DNA of 64,000 nt from Marinicella meishanensis (GTDB lineage: Bacteria; Pseudomonadota; Gammaproteobacteria; Xanthomonadales; Marinicellaceae). Position 1 is the first letter of the stretch; each line of letters starts with the position of its first letter. A program made the position numbers and the translations under genes. This document shows, one piece after another, positions 1-11,400 of this stretch. Location of the stretch: positions 124,001 through 188,000 of the forward strand of contig NZ_JAIOUV010000007.1 in the NCBI RefSeq assembly GCF_019931145.1, given 5' to 3'. A model generated the notes under the pieces. It saw nothing but the letters and a program-made list of their open reading frames with translations, was not told where the DNA came from and searched no databases.

Positions 1-3000
1 GCCGTTGGCACCAATGAACACCAAACCCAAGCCGGCTGAGCCGAAGGTGCGGTCTGGTTCATCGGTGGCGATGAAGAAGATTTCATCATCCGGGGCATCA
101 ATGAAGCGGGCCTCAATGAAACCGCCATCGTTCTCAGTTTCGCGACTGATGTTGATGTCAAATTGCGGTGACAACACCCCGTTTTTCAAACTGATGGCTT
201 TGGACACGCTGGTGCCCACTGACCACACCATGCTTTTCACTTCTTGGTCGGCAAAGGCAAAATTGAAGCCGCCAGCGCCGGTTTCCTGGAAGCCATCGAT
301 GGACGTTTTGACGTACCTGACCGAGGCATTGGGGGTGATGTTCCAAGAATTCTTATTGAAGTGATAGCCCATACTCATGGCCACCGAATACTGGTTGGAA
401 TCGGTCTTACCGGTGGCCACCCGGTCAACCGCGATGTTGTCCAAGTTGAAGTTGATGCGGCGTTTTTGCTCGAAGTCAGGGTTGCCGTAACTGATGCGGC
501 CATCCACATAGAAATTGTCTTTGATGTAGAATGAACCATAGCCAGTCAGGGTCAGGCCGGTGGATTTGACCTCCGCTTCCCCTTCGATTTCAGAATCAAA
601 ATTGGCATAACCCAAGGCCACACCAGCCACTTTGGTGGGACTGAAGCGATAGTCCACCCCGGCGGTCAAGCCATAGGTGTCAAAATCAAAGCCCAGTTCG
701 CGACCCGTGGCATCCCGCTCGCCCATGGAGATGGTGCCGTTCACGAACATGCCCCACGGCGAAACAAAGTCATTGATGTTACTGGTGGCAGCGGCTTCCT
801 CGTCGTCATTCAAGTAAGCCAGCATGCCCAAGGGGATGGATTCATTGCCGTAACGAGCGGTCAAGCCGTTGACACTGAAACCGGCCCCGCCTCCGCCACG
901 CAATTGCGCCAATCGCGAATCGACATTGCGGAATTGTGAAGTGATGATTTCAGCCGCAGACGTGGACTGGGCCGTGACCTCGTTGGGGGTGATTTCTTCC
1001 ATCAGGTTGATGATGTCGCCCCGGTTGTCCGGACGGGCTCCGGCGATCAATTCTTCACACAAACCTTCAATGGCCATGAAATAACTGCGCGCACAGTAAC
1101 TGGACACATTGCGGATGGTTTGCATCACGGTGTCACTGGCCCCGGAACCAACGGCTTCATCGAACAAGGCAAAGATTTCCTCTTCAGTCGGCGTGCGGCG
1201 CACTTCGTTGCTGAAACTGGCCAGGTTGTTGCCCGGCTGACTGTCCATGGAATCGGATTCGATGCTGGCGTTGAACACGATCGGCTGGGAAGTTTGCACC
1301 ACTTGTTGGGTCACCACCCGCAAATCGATCTGTGAAGCGGTACCCACCATGAAATTCCCCGGATAGGCACAGGACAAGCTGGTGTTGTTCACCTGACAGG
1401 CCCAGCCACCGGCGTTCAGCACTTGTACGTTTTGGATCAGACCGGTCAAGCTCGCATTCAAACGCGCATTGACTGCCAAATCAGGTCCTTGGTTGCTGGC
1501 CAGGAATGACAGTTCAAAGGTGTCGCCTTGCTGGATGTCTTGTTGATCCACGTTCAACGACAGCGACAGATCGGCATCCAAATCTTCCACCGCATTGACG
1601 GTGACTTGGGTGGTGCTTTGGTTGTTGCTGGGGTTGCTGTCAATGGCATCAGACATGACTTCGACGTCGTTGATGATGACGCCACTGAAGCCTGCAGCAA
1701 AACTGCCCTCCAGCACGATCAATTGCACCTGGTTGTTGGGCAATGACAAGATGTCGCAAGTCAATGACATGGACAAAAGTGTACAGTTCACCCCGGAACC
1801 CACTTGCACCGAATCGGCCACAAAACCCATTGGCAATGGATTGGTCAATTGCACATTGGTGGCGGTGTCAGGGCCCATGTTGGCCACTTCGATTTCCCAC
1901 GCAATGGTGTCGGTATTGAGTACAGTCGAAGCACTCGGCGCGATGGTCACGGCCAGGTCGGCTCGGGTCACGCCACCGCCGCCGCCTTGGCTGACATTGA
2001 CCGCCACTGCGGAGGTGTCGTTGTCTGGGTTTTCATCACCGGCCAATGACACACTGGCGGTGTTGGTCACAGAACCGGGTGTTTCGGGGCTGATCACATT
2101 CAGTTGCAACTGACTGCTTTGCCCAGAAGGCAAGGTGCCGTTGAACGCGCAGTTGACCACGGTGCTGCCTTCACAAGACCATTCGGCGCCAACAAAATCT
2201 TGCAACACCATGCCAGCTGGCAAGGCATCAGACACGGCGAAGGCGGTTTGGGTCTCGCTGCCGACGTTCAACACCTCCAACACATAGCTCAATGGCGAAT
2301 TGGTACCCACTTCTGACACCGGTGCCGTCTTGAACAAAGCCACATCATGGCGCGCATTGCCCACAATATTAACGCTGTCGTTGGCGGTTCTGATCAACCC
2401 ATCGGCGTTCACTGTGACGTTGTTGCTGAACACCCCGCTGCCGCTGTTGATGAGCAAATCAACTTCGATGATGGCATTGCCATTGGGCAGCATCGGTGCC
2501 GAGTTGGTGCAGGTCAACACGCCACTGCTTGGCACACATGTGAAATCACTGCTGCTGGCTCCCAGCACCGTGATGTTGCTCGGCACATTGTAAAAACTGC
2601 TGATGTTCACCAAGGGGAACACACCGGTGTTGCTGATGCTGATGGTTTGGGTGAACGGCGTGCCCAAGGCCACTTGCGGCACCGAAGAGAACAGGTTCAC
2701 AAACACGTCACTGAGGCTGAACACCACGGTCAAGCTGGCATTCACCGCAGCCACCAATTCATTGGCATCCAAGGTGGTGTCCAACGTGTAGCTTTGCCCT
2801 GCCACTGGGGAGGCGATGGCTGTGGTTTGGATCGACAGGTTGATGGTGCCACCGGCGGTCAGCGTTGGCGTGTAGATGCAATTGACCATGCCAGCGTTTT
2901 CGGCACAGCTGACACCTGGATCTGCGGTGAAACCCACATAAACAAAGCCCAATGGCAGCAGGTTGTCAATTTGCACCCCAGTCAAATCACCGGTACCGGT

Positions 3001-5928
3001 GTTGACCACCTGAACCGCGAAGTCAACCGCGGCTCCGGGGTCCACCGGCGATGGATTTTGGGCCAGATTCAAGCTGGCTGTGGCCGTGACAAAATTCAAC
3101 ACCAGGGTGTCGTCCACGGCGGCTCCGGTGTTGGTCCCAATCGCACTCATTTGATTGGTGACGCTGGTGACCGCTGTGTTGTTGGTGGCGGTCACGTCCA
3201 GCACAATCTGCGCGGTGCTGCCAGAGGCCAATGGCGCGGTCAAAGTACAGTCAATATCGGGACCTGGGTTACAAGCCCAACCAACAGACTGGGTGTTGTT
3301 CAAGGTCACATCTGCAGGAATCAGGTCGGTCACATTGACGTTCAAGGCATCCACCGGTCCGGTGTTTTGGACCTCCAAGACATACTCAAATGTCTGGCCA
3401 TAATTCAACTCGGTGATGGGCACCCCAGCCACTGAAGCCGATTTGGTCGCCACCAGGGTGGTGGCTCCCCCGCCAGCAATCACCACCGTGGGTGCGGAAC
3501 CCAGGTTGTTGCCAGTGGTGCCATCTGGGTCAACGGCAGTGGCCACTGTGGCCGAGTTGTTGACGTTGTTGCTGGCGACAGCGGCGGTGACGTTGATGTC
3601 AACAGTGACCGTTTCTCCAATGGCAAACGGCGCCCCACCCGTGTCACAAGTCAATACCCCACCGTTGGTGGCACCGTCGTGGACACAACTGAATGGCGTG
3701 CCCAAAGCGGTGCCAATGATGGTACCGGTGAAACTGACTTCATTGGGTAAGGTGTCGCTGACCACCACATCCACTGGACTGGCGGTGGAGCCCACTGGGT
3801 TGTCAATGGTCAACACGTAGGTGAAGGGGTCATTGATGGCAAAGTTGGTGCCACTGACGTTCTTGGTGATGCTGAAATCACTGGCGCCTGCGTTGATGTC
3901 ATCGGTTTGGTTGTCGTTGTTGTTCAATAAATTGGAATCCGCTGTACTGGCGACATTGGCATTGACCAAAACACCCGTTCCGGGGGTCACTGCCACCACG
4001 TTGATCCTGAAATTGTGGGTGGTGAAACTGATGAAAGGTGAGCCACCGCGGTCACACAGCACGGTGCCACCATTGGTGGAACCGTCGTGGTTACAGGACC
4101 AGCCTGGGGCAGCGACCAAGTCGGTGTTGGAGAACCTCACCTCAGGCGGCAAGGTCACGTCAACCACCACATCGGTTGGGTTGGCTGAAGATCCCATGGG
4201 GTTTTCAACCAAGAATTCGTAACTGATGGGATCTCCTTGGGTGTAAACACCTGAAGTTGAGGTGAAAAACAAGGCCAAATCAGCATCACCCGGATTCACC
4301 ACAAAGGGCCCAAAGTCGGTGTCGTTGCTGGGATTCGGGTCCAAGCCACTGGTGACCGTGGCGGTGGCACCGGTGCCGGTGGCATCCGAGTCGGCCAGGG
4401 CCAGAACCTGGATGAAGGTGTTGGTCCCAATCGGCACCGGGTTGCCTTGGCTGTCACAGGTGACATCGCCACCCACAGTCGAACCATCGTGGGTACACAA
4501 CCAGCCGGTGGCATTGGTCACTTGCGCCGAATTGAAGACCAACTGCGACGGCAGTGAGACTGTGACCACCGCGTCGGTGGGTGCGGCACTGGAGGCAAAG
4601 GGGTTGTGCAAGGTCACATCCAAAGTGACCAAATCGCCCACGGTATAAACCGGCTGATCCGGCACGATGCCGATGTCCAAGTCAGCGGTGGGCGCCACCA
4701 CATCAAACTGTGCCGAGTCCACATTATCGGCCGAATTGCTGTCGAAAAATGTGGAAGACGCGGTGTTGATGATGGTGTCACCGTCGTTACCAGTCACCTG
4801 CACCGTGATTCTCACGCCGTCCACCGCAGCGGTGTTCGGCAAGGTGGGCGCCAAGCAGTTCAAAGTTGGCGCCGTGAAAGTACAGGCAAAATTGGGTCCC
4901 AGTTCCACATGACTTTGGTATTGGACACCCGCTGGAAGGGTGTCTTGCAAATCCACATTGAGGGCGTCACCCACACCGGTGTTCCTCACTTGAATTTCAT
5001 AATCCAAGCTGGACCCAGGTGCAGCTTGGGTGATGCCCCCGACCACCGATTTGAACACCTCGATTTCAGGGGTGCCACCTATACTGACAGTGAATGCCTG
5101 ACTGTCTGAATTGTTACTGGGGAAGGGATCGGTTTCAGTCGCCGACACATCGGCAACGTTGGTTTTGGGCCCAGGCTGGGCATTGATGTCGACGATGCCA
5201 ACCAAGGTGAAGACAAAGTCGTCCCCTGTGGGCAAGTCCAACAAAGAACATTGGATCACCGAACCGGTGTCATTGCATTCTGGGCTGGAACTGTTGGCAT
5301 CAAAAATCAAATCGTTGATCAGGAAATCATCGATCACCACCACATTGTTGGCATCGGGCCCTGCAGGATTGCTGACGGTGATGTCAAAACTGATGGCTTC
5401 CCCAGGCTGAACATTGTTGGGTGAAGACGCAGACAAGGTTTTGACCAGACCCAAATCCACCCCACCTGATGAATATTGAATGTCGACAAAGGCATCGTTG
5501 TCACTGAGATTGACCTCAACCCCACCGACATCGGTGACCGTGGCTGACAAAGCCGGCGTAAAGGTGATGTCTCCTGGTTGGGTGATGATACCCACTTCCA
5601 AGGTGGTTGAGCCACCAAAGGCATTCAAAGCACCCTGAAAGGTGCAACTACCGTCGGATATGATGGCGGCACAATCCCATAAGGGATCGCCCAAGACAGT
5701 CCCTTCAAACTGCAACAGTTGATCTTGCAAGAAAATGTCAATGGTGATGCCATCGCCCGCAATCAAATCACCGTCGTTGTTGACGAAAAATTCAACGAAA
5801 TGGACCTGTCCATCACCTGGAAATTGATACGGTGACCCCGTATTCACATTCAAATCAGGTTGTGCCCACACCGCAGCACTGAATAAGACAAACACGAGCG
5901 CCAGGCCGCGCTGATAGTATTTTTTCAT
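1..5928 (-). CDS. DUF11-repeat autotransporter, 3' end cut by window edge
   Basis: At least 1976 codons are open without a stop, and the C-terminus lies beyond base 1. The start MKKYYQRGLALVFVLF...AVWAQ is a Sec signal peptide with an AGAAGGGAA Shine-Dalgarno just upstream. About 11-12 immunoglobulin-like modules of roughly 110-130 residues follow. They show the DUF11 signature: a VxNTG or VxNPxG strand, then DxLPxGV, then a short Cys pair (for example WxC...xC). After residue ~1700 a linker (DSRLAQLRGG) leads into amphipathic strands such as WGMFVNGTISMG and YGLTAGVDYRF, typical of an autotransporter beta-barrel. I infer a type V-secreted adhesin or surface-stalk protein, with the barrel in the outer membrane and the repeats outside. 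It lies downstream of recJ but has its own candidate promoter. Ligand unknown. Confidence 0.88.
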   Translation of the reverse strand, partial: MKKYYQRGLALVFVLFSAAVWAQPDLNVNTGSPYQFPGDGQVHFVEFFVNNDGDLIAGDGITIDIFLQDQLLQFEGTVLGDPLWDCAAIISDGSCTFQGALNAFGGSTTLEVGIITQPGDITFTPALSATVTDVGGVEVNLSDNDAFVDIQYSSGGVDLGLVKTLSASSPNNVQPGEAISFDITVSNPAGPDANNVVVIDDFLINDLIFDANSSSPECNDTGSVIQCSLLDLPTGDDFVFTLVGIVDINAQPGPKTNVADVSATETDPFPSNNSDSQAFTVSIGGTPEIEVFKSVVGGITQAAPGSSLDYEIQVRNTGVGDALNVDLQDTLPAGVQYQSHVELGPNFACTFTAPTLNCLAPTLPNTAAVDGVRITVQVTGNDGDTIINTASSTFFDSNSADNVDSAQFDVVAPTADLDIGIVPDQPVYTVGDLVTLDVTLHNPFASSAAPTDAVVTVSLPSQLVFNSAQVTNATGWLCTHDGSTVGGDVTCDSQGNPVPIGTNTFIQVLALADSDATGTGATATVTSGLDPNPSNDTDFGPFVVNPGDADLALFFTSTSGVYTQGDPISYEFLVENPMGSSANPTDVVVDVTLPPEVRFSNTDLVAAPGWSCNHDGSTNGGTVLCDRGGSPFISFTTHNFRINVVAVTPGTGVLVNANVASTADSNLLNNNDNQTDDINAGASDFSITKNVSGTNFAINDPFTYVLTIDNPVGSTASPVDVVVSDTLPNEVSFTGTIIGTALGTPFSCVHDGATNGGVLTCDTGGAPFAIGETVTVDINVTAAVASNNVNNSATVATAVDPDGTTGNNLGSAPTVVIAGGGATTLVATKSASVAGVPITELNYGQTFEYVLEVQNTGPVDALNVNVTDLIPADVTLNNTQSVGWACNPGPDIDCTLTAPLASGSTAQIVLDVTATNNTAVTSVTNQMSAIGTNTGAAVDDTLVLNFVTATASLNLAQNPSPVDPGAAVDFAVQVVNTGTGDLTGVQIDNLLPLGFVYVGFTADPGVSCAENAGMVNCIYTPTLTAGGTINLSIQTTAIASPVAGQSYTLDTTLDANELVAAVNASLTVVFSLSDVFVNLFSSVPQVALGTPFTQTISISNTGVFPLVNISSFYNVPSNITVLGASSSDFTCVPSSGVLTCTNSAPMLPNGNAIIEVDLLINSGSGVFSNNVTVNADGLIRTANDSVNIVGNARHDVALFKTAPVSEVGTNSPLSYVLEVLNVGSETQTAFAVSDALPAGMVLQDFVGAEWSCEGSTVVNCAFNGTLPSGQSSQLQLNVISPETPGSVTNTASVSLAGDENPDNDTSAVAVNVSQGGGGGVTRADLAVTIAPSASTVLNTDTIAWEIEVANMGPDTATNVQLTNPLPMGFVADSVQVGSGVNCTLLSMSLTCDILSLPNNQVQLIVLEGSFAAGFSGVIINDVEVMSDAIDSNPSNNQSTTQVTVNAVEDLDADLSLSLNVDQQDIQQGDTFELSFLASNQGPDLAVNARLNASLTGLIQNVQVLNAGGWACQVNNTSLSCAYPGNFMVGTASQIDLRVVTQQVVQTSQPIVFNASIESDSMDSQPGNNLASFSNEVRRTPTEEEIFALFDEAVGSGASDTVMQTIRNVSSYCARSYFMAIEGLCEELIAGARPDNRGDIINLMEEITPNEVTAQSTSAAEIITSQFRNVDSRLAQLRGGGGAGFSVNGLTARYGNESIPLGMLAYLNDDEEAAATSNINDFVSPWGMFVNGTISMGERDATGRELGFDFDTYGLTAGVDYRFSPTKVAGVALGYANFDSEIEGEAEVKSTGLTLTGYGSFYIKDNFYVDGRISYGNPDFEQKRRINFNLDNIAVDRVATGKTDSNQYSVAMSMGYHFNKNSWNITPNASVRYVKTSIDGFQETGAGGFNFAFADQEVKSMVWSVGTSVSKAISLKNGVLSPQFDINISRETENDGGFIEARFIDAPDDEIFFIATDEPDRTFGSAGLGLVFIGANG

Positions 5929-5976
5929 TTCCCTTCTCTCTTTTTTCGCCCTTTAAGGGCCGTCAATTGCAATTAA

Positions 5977-6004
5977 ACTATAGATTATTTTGACCACGAA
6001 GCAA
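5977..6004 (-). promoter_or_regulatory. Candidate promoter of the autotransporter gene
   Basis: On the minus strand TTGCTT (5999-6004) and TATAGT (5977-5982) are separated by 16 bases, about 50 bases upstream of the ATG at 5928. Between promoter and Shine-Dalgarno lies a 13-base palindrome, GCCCTTTAAGGGC (5948-5960), which could be an operator or a 5'-UTR hairpin. It is followed by A residues on the coding strand, so it is not a terminator for this gene. Confidence 0.4.
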
Positions 6005-6212
6005 TTAATTTTCAATGGTTTACACTTTTAATTGAATAATTTGTGTGCCGTTTCACAAAAACCATTCATAAAATTGGTTATGGGATCGGGAATGGAATGC
6101 GGCCTGCTGAGACACGCCTGGAACCTTGATTATGGTGTTTTGTTGTGCGGTTCTGTATTGATTATGACATCAAAAGGAGCCACTGGCCACCCCATTGTCA
6201 TGTTTTTATGAC

Positions 6213-7940
6213 TCACAAGATGTGATCAATTTTTAATTGTAAACTGCGTTTTTGGCGAAATTCGTTGACCATCATTTGATAACACAGGTGCATGCGGTGT
6301 TCGGGTTCGAGGAAATCATTGGGGTGGCGGTTAAAAGCAATGGCTGCGATTTGCTTTTGTTGATCGGGGGTTTGCAGGGTGAGTTTGGTGTGGTTGTCAC
6401 CGACCAATGACTTTTGCTTGATGATGAACCAATCATCGAACAGCGGCGGTTCAAAGCGCTGCCCCCAGGGACCGGCTTGTTGAATCAACTCAGCCACATG
6501 CAAAGACAAGTCTTCGGTGGCGACCGAGCCATCGCTGTGGATGGTGCGGTGTTTCAAGTCTGCCGTCAGGCTTAGTGCCACCTCTTCAGCAAACGCTTGT
6601 TTGAAGTCTTTGAGTTTGGCCTTTTTGATGGTCAGTCCTGCGGCCATGGCGTGGCCACCAAATTGCTCAATCAATTCTGGGTGCCGGGTCGAAACATTGA
6701 CCAAAGCATCGCGGATGTGCAAACCCTGGATGCTGCGGGCTGAACCTTTGACCCGATCGGATTCAGCACTTTCCAGGGCAAACGCCACCACCGGGCGGTG
6801 GGTGAATTCTTTGACTTTGGAAGCCAACAGGCCCACCACACCCTGGTGCCAGTTTTCATGAAACAGACACAAAGCCGGGGGCAATTCAGCCCGTTGTTTC
6901 AGTTGTGCCACCACCGAATCCGCAAACCGTTGCATGTCGGCTTGGATGGCTTTGCGTTGTTGGTTGATGTCGTGCAATTGTGCCGCCAAAACCCGAGCCT
7001 CTGCGGGATCATCCGTGAGCAATAAATTGATGCCGATGCCCATGTCCTCCAGGCGACCGGCGGCATTCAACCGTGGCGCGATGTAAAAGGCCAAGGCATT
7101 GGCATCGGCACTGGCCTGCTGACAGCCAGCCACGGTAAACAAAGCCGACAGGCCGATCACACAACTGCCTTGCGCGATCCGTTTCAAACCGGCATCGATC
7201 AGGATGCGGTTGTTGGCATCCAATGGCACCACATCGGCCACCGTGCCCAAGGCCACCAAGTCCAGCAAAGTCGTTAGATTCGGCTCAGGCAGGGACCGCT
7301 GCTCAAACCATTGGCGCTGTGACAGCTCTTGTTTCACCACCGTCATCAAATAAAAAGCCACCCCCACGCCGGCCAGGGCTTTGCTGGGGAAGCCATCGTC
7401 GGCGCAATTGGGGTTGACGATGGCCGCGGCGGCCGGTAATTCATCGGGGGGTAAATGGTGGTCGGTGATGATCACCGACATGCCGGCTTGGTTGGCCGCA
7501 TCCACCCCGCGCAATGAAGAAATGCCATTATCAACCGTGATCACCAGATCGGCTTTGAGCTTGACCAACTCAGCCACCAGCTCAACGGTCAAACCATAGC
7601 CATACTCAAAGCGATTGGGCACCAAGAAATTCAGGTGCTCAGCACCCATTGCTCGCAACGCCCGAATCACCACCGCAGTGGCAGTGGCGCCATCGGCATC
7701 AAAATCGCCAACCACCACCACGCGTTGTTGCTGGGCCATGGCATCGCAAATCTGCTCGGCCGCCTGCTTGATGCCTTTGAAGCCGCTGGGATGGTGGAGG
7801 TGTTTGAGTTGGTAATTGACTTGGGCATAATCGGTGATGCCACGGGTCAAATACAAGCGTTGGATCAATGGGTGCAGGTGTTCGCCACCGGCCAATTCGG
7901 TGTCAGGGCTGGGTCGACGAATGAGTTTCGCTGAGGTCAT
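6213..7940 (-). CDS. recJ: Single-stranded-DNA 5'-3' exonuclease RecJ
   Basis: 575 residues if started at the ATG at 7940, which has an AGGG seven bases upstream. A GTG at 7955 would add five residues but has a weaker site. RecJ degrades 5' single-stranded ends in the RecF pathway, base-excision repair and mismatch repair. The DHH-family motifs are present: DFDADG near residue 79, VDNGIS near 136 and DHH near 160. The DHHA1 glycine motif GGHAMAAG follows near 450, then the C-terminal OB-like part. Length matches E. coli RecJ (577). It follows greA by about 20 bases and is probably cotranscribed with carAB-greA. Confidence 0.97.
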   Translation of the reverse strand: MTSAKLIRRPSPDTELAGGEHLHPLIQRLYLTRGITDYAQVNYQLKHLHHPSGFKGIKQAAEQICDAMAQQQRVVVVGDFDADGATATAVVIRALRAMGAEHLNFLVPNRFEYGYGLTVELVAELVKLKADLVITVDNGISSLRGVDAANQAGMSVIITDHHLPPDELPAAAAIVNPNCADDGFPSKALAGVGVAFYLMTVVKQELSQRQWFEQRSLPEPNLTTLLDLVALGTVADVVPLDANNRILIDAGLKRIAQGSCVIGLSALFTVAGCQQASADANALAFYIAPRLNAAGRLEDMGIGINLLLTDDPAEARVLAAQLHDINQQRKAIQADMQRFADSVVAQLKQRAELPPALCLFHENWHQGVVGLLASKVKEFTHRPVVAFALESAESDRVKGSARSIQGLHIRDALVNVSTRHPELIEQFGGHAMAAGLTIKKAKLKDFKQAFAEEVALSLTADLKHRTIHSDGSVATEDLSLHVAELIQQAGPWGQRFEPPLFDDWFIIKQKSLVGDNHTKLTLQTPDQQKQIAAIAFNRHPNDFLEPEHRMHLCYQMMVNEFRQKRSLQLKIDHIL

Positions 7941-7961
7941 CAGCCCTGACCGCACGTCCGA

Positions 7962-8438
7962 TCAGACGTATTGGATGGATTCAATGAAGTAGGTGATCTC
8001 ACCACCTGGGGCTTGCACTGCCACTTCATCGTCTACACTTTTGCCGATCAAAGCCCGGGAAATTGGGCTGCTGATGGAAATTTTGCCGGCATCGATGTCG
8101 GCCTCGGCATCGCCCACAATTTGGTAGGTGACGTGTTCGCCACTGGCTTCTTCTTCCAGCACCACAGTGGCGCCAAACACCACTTTGTCGCCCACATTTA
8201 AACTCGACACGTCGATGATTTGGGCGTTGCCAATCAGGCCTTCCAATTCGGCAATGCGCCCTTCGGTGAAGGATTGTTGTTCACGCGCCGCATGGTACTC
8301 GGCATTTTCTTTCAAGTCCCCATGGGCCCTGGCCTCGGCCACGGCATCAATGATTTTGGGGCGTTCTTCGGTTTTCAGCCTTTTCAATTCGGCTTTCAGC
8401 ATTTCAGCACCCTTCAGGGTGATCGGAGCTCTGTTCAT
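7962..8438 (-). CDS. greA: Transcription elongation factor GreA
   Basis: 158 residues, exactly the family size. GreA enters the secondary channel of RNA polymerase and stimulates cleavage of backtracked RNA. The N-terminal coiled coil (residues ~1-75) carries the acidic tip motif [10 protein letters not shown]. The C-terminal FKBP-like domain ends in the typical [14 protein letters not shown]-like strand. It lies 38 bases after carB, the classical carA-carB-greA order of gammaproteobacteria, and 21 bases before recJ. Confidence 0.98.
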   Translation of the reverse strand: MNRAPITLKGAEMLKAELKRLKTEERPKIIDAVAEARAHGDLKENAEYHAAREQQSFTEGRIAELEGLIGNAQIIDVSSLNVGDKVVFGATVVLEEEASGEHVTYQIVGDAEADIDAGKISISSPISRALIGKSVDDEVAVQAPGGEITYFIESIQYV

Positions 8439-8476
8439 GTTGTTCTTCTATCCAGTTGATGAATGACCCATGTCAT

Positions 8477-11400
8477 TCAGTGTTCATGCAGTTCTTTCAA
8501 TGCATATATTTCTTGTTGGTTCAAATAGTCATAGGCCGCAATCGTGGCGGCTGCGCCGGCAATGGTGGTGCTGTAGTTGATGCTTTGTTTCAGCGCCTCT
8601 TTGCGGATGGATGCCGAATCGGCGATCGCTTGCGCCCCTTCTGTGGTGTTGATGATGAAGTCGATTTCTTTTGATTTGATCCGGTCCACGATGTGTGGGC
8701 GACCTTCAATCACCTTGTTAACACTTTCACAAAACAGCCCGGCTTTTCGCAACAAGTCACAAGTACCATGTGTGGCCACCAACTCAAAATTCAATGCCCG
8801 CAGCTGTTTGGCCAAGGGAATCAATTTCTGTTTGTCGGCTTCGCGCACACTGACAAAAGCCTTGCCTTGTCTGGGCATGAACACATTGGCCGCCAATTTG
8901 GCAGCAGCCACCGCCGCACCAAAGGATTTACCAATGCCCATCACCTCACCAGTGGAACGCATCTCCGGACCCAAAATCGGATCCACCCCGGGGAATTTCA
9001 CAAAAGGGAACACCGGCTCTTTGATGGAATAGTGGTTCAAGTCGAGTCGTGGTCGCACACCCTGCTCGGCCAGGCTAATGCCAGCCATACACAATGCCGC
9101 GATCTTGGCCAACGGCAAACCAGAGGCTTTGGACACAAAAGGCACCGTGCGTGAAGCCCTGGGGTTGACCTCTAAAATGTATATGTCCTCACCTTGGATG
9201 GCAAACTGGGTGTTCATCAAACCCACCACATTGAGTTCTTTGGCCATCAGTTCACACTGTCGGGACAACTCGGCTTGCAGCTCAGCCGATAAGGTGAAAG
9301 GCGGGATGCAACAGGCCGAATCACCCGAATGCACACCCGCCTGTTCGATGTGTTCCATGATGCCGCCAACCATGAAATCGGAGCCGTCACAAATGACATC
9401 GACATCGACTTCAATGGCGTGATCCAAAAAGCGATCCAACAGCACCGGTGAGTCATTGGAAACTTGCACCGCTTCGGTCATGTAGCGCAACAAATCCTGC
9501 TGGGAATGAACCACTTCCATGGCCCGACCACCCAACACATAGGAAGGCCTGACCACCAATGGAAAGCCTATGTTATCGGCCACCGCCGCGGCCTGTTCGA
9601 CCGAAGTGACGGTGCCATTGGGTGGCTGTCTCAGGTTCAATTTGTCGAGCATGGCTTTGAATTGTTCGCGGTCTTCGGCGCGGTCAATACATTCGGGTGA
9701 AGAACCGATGATCGGCACCCCTGCTTGGGCCAAGTCTTCGGCCAAATTCAATGGGGTTTGGCCACCGTATTGGACAATCACGCCCTTGGGCTGTTCCAAG
9801 GCCACAATCGCCAGCACGTCTTCCAAGGTCAAAGATTCGAAATACAGGCGATCCGAAGTGTCATAATCGGTGGATACAGTCTCGGGGTTGCAGTTGACCA
9901 TGATGGTTTCAAAGCCAGCTTCTTTCAACGCCAGCGAAGCATGCACACAACAGTAATCAAACTCAATGCCCTGTCCGATGCGATTGGGGCCGCCACCCAG
10001 AATCATGATCTTGTCACGGTCGGTGGGGTTGGCCTCACAATGGGTCTCATAGGTCGAATAAAAATAGGCAGTCGGCGCCTCAAATTCGGCCGCACACGAG
10101 TCCACCCGTTTGAACACCGGCTTGATGTCCATGGCCAAGCGATGGGCACGCACCGCCGCTTCATCCACGTCCATCAAGGTCGCCAGTCGGGCATCCGCGA
10201 ATCCTTCTCGTTTCAACTGCATCATTTGCGCCGCGGTGATGTCTGCCAGTTCGGTTTCTTGCAAGGCGGCTTCAATCTGCACCAAGCGTTCGATGTGCTG
10301 CAAAAACCAAGGATCGATGTTGGAAATTTGGTGAATTTTTGCCACATCCAAGCCATGGCGGAAACCATCGGCCACATAAAACAAGCGTTCTGAAGAGGGC
10401 TCGCGGATTTCTTTGACCAAATCAAACCCTTCGGCCAGTTGTTGGGCATCGACCTTGGGGTCAAGTCCGGATTTACCGGTTTCCAAACCCCTGAGGGCTT
10501 TTTGTAACGATTCGTTGAAGGTGCGGCCAATGGCCATCACTTCACCGACCGATTTCATTTGGGTGCTCAGGCGATCCACGCTGTTGTTGAATTTTTCAAA
10601 GGCAAATCGAGGTATTTTGGTGACCACATAATCAATGGTCGGCTCAAATGACGCCGGGGTGGCCCCACCGGTGATTTCATTCTTCAATTCATCCAAAGTG
10701 TAGCCTATGGCCAATTTGGCAGCCACTTTGGCAATTGGAAAGCCCGTGGCTTTGGAAGCCAGGGCCGAAGAACGCGACACCCGTGGATTCATTTCGATCA
10801 CGATCATGCGACCGTTGTCTGGATTGATCGAGAATTGCACGTTGGAGCCGCCGGTTTCAACCCCAATTTTGCGCAACACAGCCAATGAAGCATCACGCAT
10901 CACCTGGTATTCTTTGTCGGTCAAAGTTTGGGCCGGTGCCACGGTGATTGAATCACCGGTGTGGACCCCCATCGGATCCAAGTTTTCAATCGAGCAGATG
11001 ATGATGCAATTGTCCGCTTTGTCACGCACCACTTCCATTTCATATTCTTTCCAGCCCAGCAGCGATTCTTCCAACAACACTTCGGTGGTGGGTGACATCT
11101 TCAGGCCTTCGGCGGTGATTGATTCAAATTCTTCCAAATTGTAGGCGATGCCACCACCGGTACCGCCCAGGGTGAATGATGGCCGGATGATCACCGGGTA
11201 ACCGATGTGTTGCTGCGCTTCGCGGGCTTCGTCCATGTTGTGCACAATGTATGACTTGGCGCATTCCAAGCCAATGTCTTCCATCGCTTCACGAAATTGT
11301 TCGCGGTCTTCGGCCATGTCAATGGCTTCACGAGAAGCGCCAATCATCTCCACCCCAAAGCGTTCCAACACCCCTTGACTGACCAGGTCCAGTGAACAGT

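Noticed and set aside
2347-3435. Open frame of 362 codons on the plus strand inside the autotransporter gene
   Set aside because: It is antisense to the repeats; composition is rich in His, Gln and Gly with no domain, and several similar shadow frames occur along the same repeats.
5948-5960. GCCCTTTAAGGGC considered as the recJ terminator
   Set aside because: On the recJ strand it is followed by A residues and lies just before the autotransporter ribosome-binding site.
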